From: Pseudomonadales bacterium
Lineage (GTDB): Bacteria > Pseudomonadota > Gammaproteobacteria > Pseudomonadales > DC-out160
Direction: 5' to 3'
Assembly (NCBI GenBank): GCA_016765265.1
Contig: JAESQG010000265.1
Coordinates: 3,864 to 21,529 of the forward strand
Length of the DNA stretch: 17,666 bases
The stretch's first letter is position 1, and the number at the start of each line of letters is the position of its first letter. The notes below the pieces were generated by a model. It was not told the DNA's origin, did not search any database, and was given only the letters and a program-made list of their open reading frames with translations. The translations under genes and the position numbers were made by a program. Shown in pieces: positions 14,068 through 17,666 of this stretch.

Positions 14068-16302
14068 GTGAGTGCATTACTAAATAGCGTGCTTTTGGAG
14101 TCAGAAGTAAATTCACTAAACTCCAACCCCGTCATAGCTAAACTACCGACAATGGGAAAAAACAAATCAATTCATTCAAATAACACCTCCTCTTACCGGC
14201 CCATTACAGAAAAAGACCTAGACCTAGAACTTCTGTCCATTATTCCATTGCCACAACACGAAAGGCCCCTAAAAAGGTCTCTTTATTTGGCAGCACCATT
14301 AATAATATTACTTCCCATCCTATACCTTTTTATCATCATTGCCTCTATCGCAATGTTATCTTGGCACGCTCAAGAAAATATCATTTTTCTCACTCAGAAA
14401 AATACGTTTCTTTATGAAAGTCTCTATGCACTACTCTATTTTTCACCCATTATAATCGGTATTTTCGTTATTTTTATTCTGGCAAAACCTCTTTTCAGTA
14501 ATGCTGAAAACCACTTCAACAGTTCCATAATAGTCAACAAAAATAATTCATTATTTCTGAGTTACATCAATAAAATCGCTGACAAAATCGGCGCACCTAA
14601 CCCAATTCAGGTGCGCCTTACACTGGAACCAATAATAGAGCTTTCAGTCATTGATGGTTTTACCGGCCTACATAAAAATCAATTTAGACTATCCATCGGT
14701 TTACCTATAATAGCGCAAGTGAATAGCCAACAACTCACTAGCCTAATCACTAGAGAGTTTGCTTTTTACGGAGGTCATACTAGCAAAAGAGCTATCTGGG
14801 TCATTAGAAGCATTCGTCGTTGGTTCTACCGCGCATCAACACAACCAGATTCATTCGATATCCTGTTAAAAAACCTAAAGAAAACCCACAAAGCAAAATT
14901 ATCACAGTGGCTTCTAACAGAAGCACAATCTATCGCTAATCTTACTCAAAAAACACTTAACGTTTTTTCTCGTCTGGCCAACTGGATCGCCCGTCCGCTA
15001 TTGCATAAACTCTACTTTCGCGCCGACGATATCAACAATGCTTTCTGCGGTATTGATGCCGTCAGAAAGGGCGAAGCTCATCTTCATTTTCTTGAATGTG
15101 GATTTGAACGCTTCCAGAAAACACTTAAATCCTTGGATGTAGCTAGCGACAAAGATCTGGTAAGAACCATTGTCAATCATGCAAAAGACGTAGCGAATGA
15201 GCAAAACAAGTTAGCTGGCGATCCTCGCACAAGAACAACCCCTAACGATGTCGATGTACCGCGCTGGAATTCAAGAATAAAACGGCTAGAGTCGAGTGAC
15301 ACGTCCGTATTATATCAACAAAAATATCCTGCTAAATGCTTACTCCCTAACTTCCAGGCTCTCAGCTTGAACATAACTACGGACTTTTACAACACCAGAT
15401 ACAGCATTACCTCCTGCCCAACTGATCTCAACCCTGGTGCGTTGAATGGAAATCCTCCGCCGTGTAAAACAGAAAAGACACTCATGGTTGACTATTTCAA
15501 CCATCTATTTCGCCATGACAACGTGTTAACGCCTAACTGGCTGCAGGAAGGTTATGAATCATCACTCACCATAAAGCGCGATTTACAAATTGCCATATGC
15601 CAACTACGACAAGCCATACCTGATTGGAAGAAAACAATTGAATCCTTGGATTACATCAACCGATCCATTAAAGAAAAACAACTTTCGGAAGAAAAAGCGA
15701 TTCCAAAATCAAATGAAAAACAGCAGTTAATGTTGGAAATAGAAAATCTTGAACAGACACAAAGAGGATTATGGGTGGAACGCTCGACAATGGACAACAT
15801 ACTCAACCGAAGACTCAGCCTTGGAATAAGCTACTACGTCTCGCTAATCAACAAAGAGAAGAGAAATCATTTCTCCGAGGCTATGACTATCCTTAGCATG
15901 CTTAAAGAGATACAACCTCACCTACAGTCACTTAGCACTAATGGCCACTTATTGGAACAACAACTGCGCATCCCCGAAGAAAAAATGGATTTGCGTCTAA
16001 ATGCTCAATTAAAGACGCGTTCCGTTAATTGCAGGAAGTCAATTTCAAGCATACAGGAGACCCTCGACGCGTACTCTCAAAACGAGTTATTAGACCCGCT
16101 TACAGCAAGCATCAAGGAACTTAAAAGCAAAAGCCGTAAACAAGACCCTATCACTCTACTCAATTCATCACGCAGCACTTTAGAGGCATTCCGAGATCTA
16201 TACGCCAACGTCATCACAGAAATCGTGCAAGCTTGCACCCTCTCAGAGCGTAAATTGAACGTGGCCCCCCTAAAAGTCGCACAGGCCAAGTCAACCGTCT
16301 AA
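14068..16302 (+). CDS. M48 (Ste24-like) membrane pseudoprotease with lost zinc ligands
   Basis: This 744-residue inner-membrane protein matches the layout of large proteobacterial M48 metallopeptidases. It has a cytoplasmic N-terminus, two transmembrane helices (about 72-98 and 118-139), the IGAPNPIQVRL segment, the protease core, then a C-terminal half with coiled-coil stretches (about 530-620). In active relatives the core reads HEFGH followed by Q/G residues and RS[IV]..WF; here it reads REFAFYGG (229-236), followed by VIRSIRRWFYR. Both zinc histidines are therefore replaced (R229, F233) while E230 remains. The third ligand, the Glu of the ExxAD motif, appears to be Tyr (Y316, LYFRADD). 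Proteolysis is not expected; a scaffolding role is inferred. Translation starts at a GTG with ACGAGGA eight bases upstream. The frame is intact over its full length, so it is under selection as a protein or only recently inactivated. Confidence 0.75.
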   Translation: MSALLNSVLLESEVNSLNSNPVIAKLPTMGKNKSIHSNNTSSYRPITEKDLDLELLSIIPLPQHERPLKRSLYLAAPLIILLPILYLFIIIASIAMLSWHAQENIIFLTQKNTFLYESLYALLYFSPIIIGIFVIFILAKPLFSNAENHFNSSIIVNKNNSLFLSYINKIADKIGAPNPIQVRLTLEPIIELSVIDGFTGLHKNQFRLSIGLPIIAQVNSQQLTSLITREFAFYGGHTSKRAIWVIRSIRRWFYRASTQPDSFDILLKNLKKTHKAKLSQWLLTEAQSIANLTQKTLNVFSRLANWIARPLLHKLYFRADDINNAFCGIDAVRKGEAHLHFLECGFERFQKTLKSLDVASDKDLVRTIVNHAKDVANEQNKLAGDPRTRTTPNDVDVPRWNSRIKRLESSDTSVLYQQKYPAKCLLPNFQALSLNITTDFYNTRYSITSCPTDLNPGALNGNPPPCKTEKTLMVDYFNHLFRHDNVLTPNWLQEGYESSLTIKRDLQIAICQLRQAIPDWKKTIESLDYINRSIKEKQLSEEKAIPKSNEKQQLMLEIENLEQTQRGLWVERSTMDNILNRRLSLGISYYVSLINKEKRNHFSEAMTILSMLKEIQPHLQSLSTNGHLLEQQLRIPEEKMDLRLNAQLKTRSVNCRKSISSIQETLDAYSQNELLDPLTASIKELKSKSRKQDPITLLNSSRSTLEAFRDLYANVITEIVQACTLSERKLNVAPLKVAQAKSTV

Positions 16303-16321
16303 ATCGATCGTCTAAATCAAT
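16296..16321. repeat. 13-bp imperfect tandem repeat spanning the stop of the M48-like gene
   Basis: CGTCTAAATCGAT (16296-16308) is followed directly by CGTCTAAATCAAT (16309-16321), with one difference. The first copy carries the TAA stop codon, so the duplication arose exactly at the gene end. Confidence 0.85.
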
Positions 16322-16330
16322 ACATAATTG

Positions 16331-16346
16331 CGCAGAAATATCTGCG
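16331..16346. repeat. Compact hairpin after the M48-like gene
   Basis: CGCAGA-AATA-TCTGCG is a perfect six-base stem with a four-base loop. It is followed by TGTTG rather than a T-run, so it may stabilise the mRNA 3' end rather than terminate on its own. Confidence 0.5.
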
Positions 16347-16372
16347 TGTTGACCGACCACAGAACCGGGCCT

Positions 16373-16401
16373 ATAGCGAATAGATCTGCGTTCGCTATTT
16401 T
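16373..16401 (+). terminator. Candidate intrinsic terminator of the M48-like gene
   Basis: ATAGCGAA (16373-16380) and TTCGCTAT (16391-16398) form a perfect eight-base stem around a ten-base loop, and TTTT (16398-16401) followed by further pyrimidines comes next. The stem is only moderately GC-rich and the T-tract is short, so this is a weak but plausible terminator 71 bases after the stop codon. Confidence 0.45.
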
Positions 16402-16653
16402 CCTTCCCGTTTGATCCTGAGAAATTCAAAACCAATAACCCGCGAACCTAAATATCCAATGTATCAAAGAAAAATAGTTTAAAACGAGGATTTAGTTGAG
16501 CACGGTATTTTTTGGTTCTATATCCTATGCGTGTACTTGGGCTATAGGTCAAAGTAGTTTTCTAAATATAGTTATCTAAGGTATCATCAATCAGTCCCCT
16601 GTTTCGGGTCACATTATAATTACAAATTTATTATTTTAGTTATTGATAAACCT

Positions 16654-17666
16654 ATGAATTATTTCACTTTACCTCTCTTCACTTATTTCAGGTCAACATT
16701 CACAATTGCATTAGCAGTCCATTTTCTCTCTGCCTGCGGTGGTGGAGGCGGCAACGTTCCCTGCCAAGGAACGCTGCAAGGCCTTAATGACAGCTGCGGT
16801 CAAAATTCAATAAGCATTAGCGGTACCATTCAAATAAGTGAAAATTCCTTTATCGATTCCGATGTTAACGATTCTAGTAATCCTTATCAGTCAAATAGTA
16901 GCTTCGCCCTGGCACAAACCCTTAGCAATCCTGCAACCTTGGGCGGCCATGTCAACGTCGCCCTTCAAGGCAATAGCACAGGCCAAACCTATATCTCTGG
17001 CGATACCTCCGACTTTTACGAAGTGGCGCTAAGAGAGAATCAAAAAATCTTCTTGTCTATCGCTGACAATCGAGATGCAGACCAACAGAATGACTCAAAC
17101 CCCAACGACCTTAATCTCTATCTCTATAATCTTAGCCACACTGAGGTTGATAACTCACTGGGAAGTGGCTTCACCGAAAGTGTAACGGCGATCACTGATG
17201 GGATTTATTTTGTTGAAGTGCGAGTCGCTTCGGGCTCCGCCAACTATCTACTCAGCATATCCAGTACTATAAATAGCGGCCTTACGAACCCTACAGCATT
17301 ACAACATTTTAAGAGTGATCGCTTAAGTACTTATGACAATTTTAAACCAGGCGAAATTTTAGTAAGATACAAAGACACTGTCGCACCCCAAAATCATCAA
17401 AGTGTTTCTGCGCTATCCCTTCATTCCCTTGGATTAAAAGACATCACGCCTGGCCGCAGACAACAACGAAAATTAAAACTTCAACTCAATCCTGGGATAA
17501 CACCCCAACTGTCAAAAAACTCGAGATTAAACACCGATGAAACTAAACTTCTCAAAACAAAAACTATTGAAGCTATTAAGGCTCTGCGCCGAAGACCGGA
17601 TGTGGAGTATGCTGAACCAAATTATATTTATACAATAAATGCAGTACCCAATGATAATTATTATTC
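16654..17666 (+). CDS. Subtilisin-family (S8) serine peptidase lipoprotein, N-terminal part (3' truncated by window edge)
   Basis: The frame is open from the ATG at 16654 to the window end (337 codons plus two bases). Residues 1-28 form a lipoprotein signal peptide with lipobox LSAC and C28, followed by a GGGGG tether. Residues about 65-205 are a beta-rich domain (DSDVNDSSNPYQSNS, SGDTSDFYEVAL, DLNLYLYN, DGIYFVEVR) like the PPC-type domains common in secreted proteases. The sequence then reads FKPGEILVRYKD and ends in RRRPDVEYAEPNYIY with PNDNYY, which is the typical end of an I9-type propeptide just before the S8 catalytic domain. The Asp-His-Ser domain itself lies beyond the window. A surface-anchored, self-processing protease is the likely product. 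The ribosome-binding site is poor; ATG was chosen because it directly precedes the signal peptide. An in-frame TAG at 16555 limits any extension. Confidence 0.85.
   Translation, partial: MNYFTLPLFTYFRSTFTIALAVHFLSACGGGGGNVPCQGTLQGLNDSCGQNSISISGTIQISENSFIDSDVNDSSNPYQSNSSFALAQTLSNPATLGGHVNVALQGNSTGQTYISGDTSDFYEVALRENQKIFLSIADNRDADQQNDSNPNDLNLYLYNLSHTEVDNSLGSGFTESVTAITDGIYFVEVRVASGSANYLLSISSTINSGLTNPTALQHFKSDRLSTYDNFKPGEILVRYKDTVAPQNHQSVSALSLHSLGLKDITPGRRQQRKLKLQLNPGITPQLSKNSRLNTDETKLLKTKTIEAIKALRRRPDVEYAEPNYIYTINAVPNDNYY

Larger units (their letters stand above)
16303..16653. other. 351-base intergenic region before the S8 peptidase gene
   Basis: No gene is evident. The first 100 bases hold the second copy of a tandem repeat and two hairpins (16331-16346 and 16373-16398) that may end transcription of the M48-like gene. 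The remaining part is AT-rich and should contain the promoter of the S8 peptidase gene, but I could not choose a convincing one. Confidence 0.6.

Noticed and set aside
14068..16302. The M48-like gene as an active zinc protease
   Set aside because: The aligned motif is REFAF rather than HExxH, and the third ligand position is also changed; no other HExxH was found in the translation.
16838..17032. A 64-codon plus-strand frame
   Set aside because: It lies out of frame inside the S8 peptidase gene, whose own frame has a signal peptide and recognisable domains and stays open to the window end.
1..17666. tRNA or rRNA genes, CRISPR arrays, insertion sequences, prophage or toxin-antitoxin modules
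   Set aside because: I saw no TPsiC-like motif in a cloverleaf context, no spaced direct repeats, no transposase or integrase, and no pair of small genes with toxin-antitoxin features.

Overview
The window is about 17.7 kb of AT-rich bacterial chromosome. The gene content points to a Gram-negative gammaproteobacterium, probably marine and in or near the Cellvibrionales/Alteromonadales: lipoprotein signal sequences, an E. coli-type LexA operator, dinB, a FimX-like c-di-GMP protein, an LplT-type MFS protein fused to an acyltransferase-like domain, and an S8 lipoprotein protease. This assignment is inference from protein style; there is no rRNA or other marker gene. I saw no tRNA, rRNA, CRISPR array, insertion sequence or prophage.

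Layout. Left edge (1-2213, + strand): the end of a membrane-bound class III adenylate cyclase, then a tetratricopeptide-type lipoprotein, probably one operon. Minus-strand block (2215-7668): a PilZ protein convergent with that operon, a secreted beta-propeller-like protein, a small lipoprotein, a REC-REC-GGDEF-EAL protein with nearly every catalytic site eroded, a small unknown gene immediately upstream of it, and a UmuD'-sized S24 protein. Divergent SOS region (7669-7955): two consensus LexA boxes plus one near-consensus box between the UmuD'-like gene and dinB. Plus-strand block (7956-17666): dinB, an alpha/beta hydrolase, a hotdog thioesterase, an NTF2-like lipoprotein, an MFS-acyltransferase fusion, a large M48-like membrane protein with no zinc ligands, and the N-terminal part of a subtilisin-family lipoprotein that runs off the right edge.

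How the genes fit together. The left half is rich in second-messenger parts: a cAMP producer, a PilZ c-di-GMP receptor, and a GGDEF/EAL protein that probably binds rather than makes or degrades c-di-GMP. The centre is a compact DNA-damage module in which dinB and a UmuD'-length protein diverge from shared LexA operators. The hydrolase, thioesterase and MFS/acyltransferase genes suggest lipid or acyl-CoA turnover, though no pathway is proved.

The most unusual theme is pseudoenzymes. The GGDEF/EAL protein, the acyltransferase domain of the MFS fusion, and the M48-like protein have each lost catalytic residues while keeping full-length open frames. The S24 protein begins at about the point where UmuD or LexA would be cleaved, so it looks like a ready-made UmuD'.
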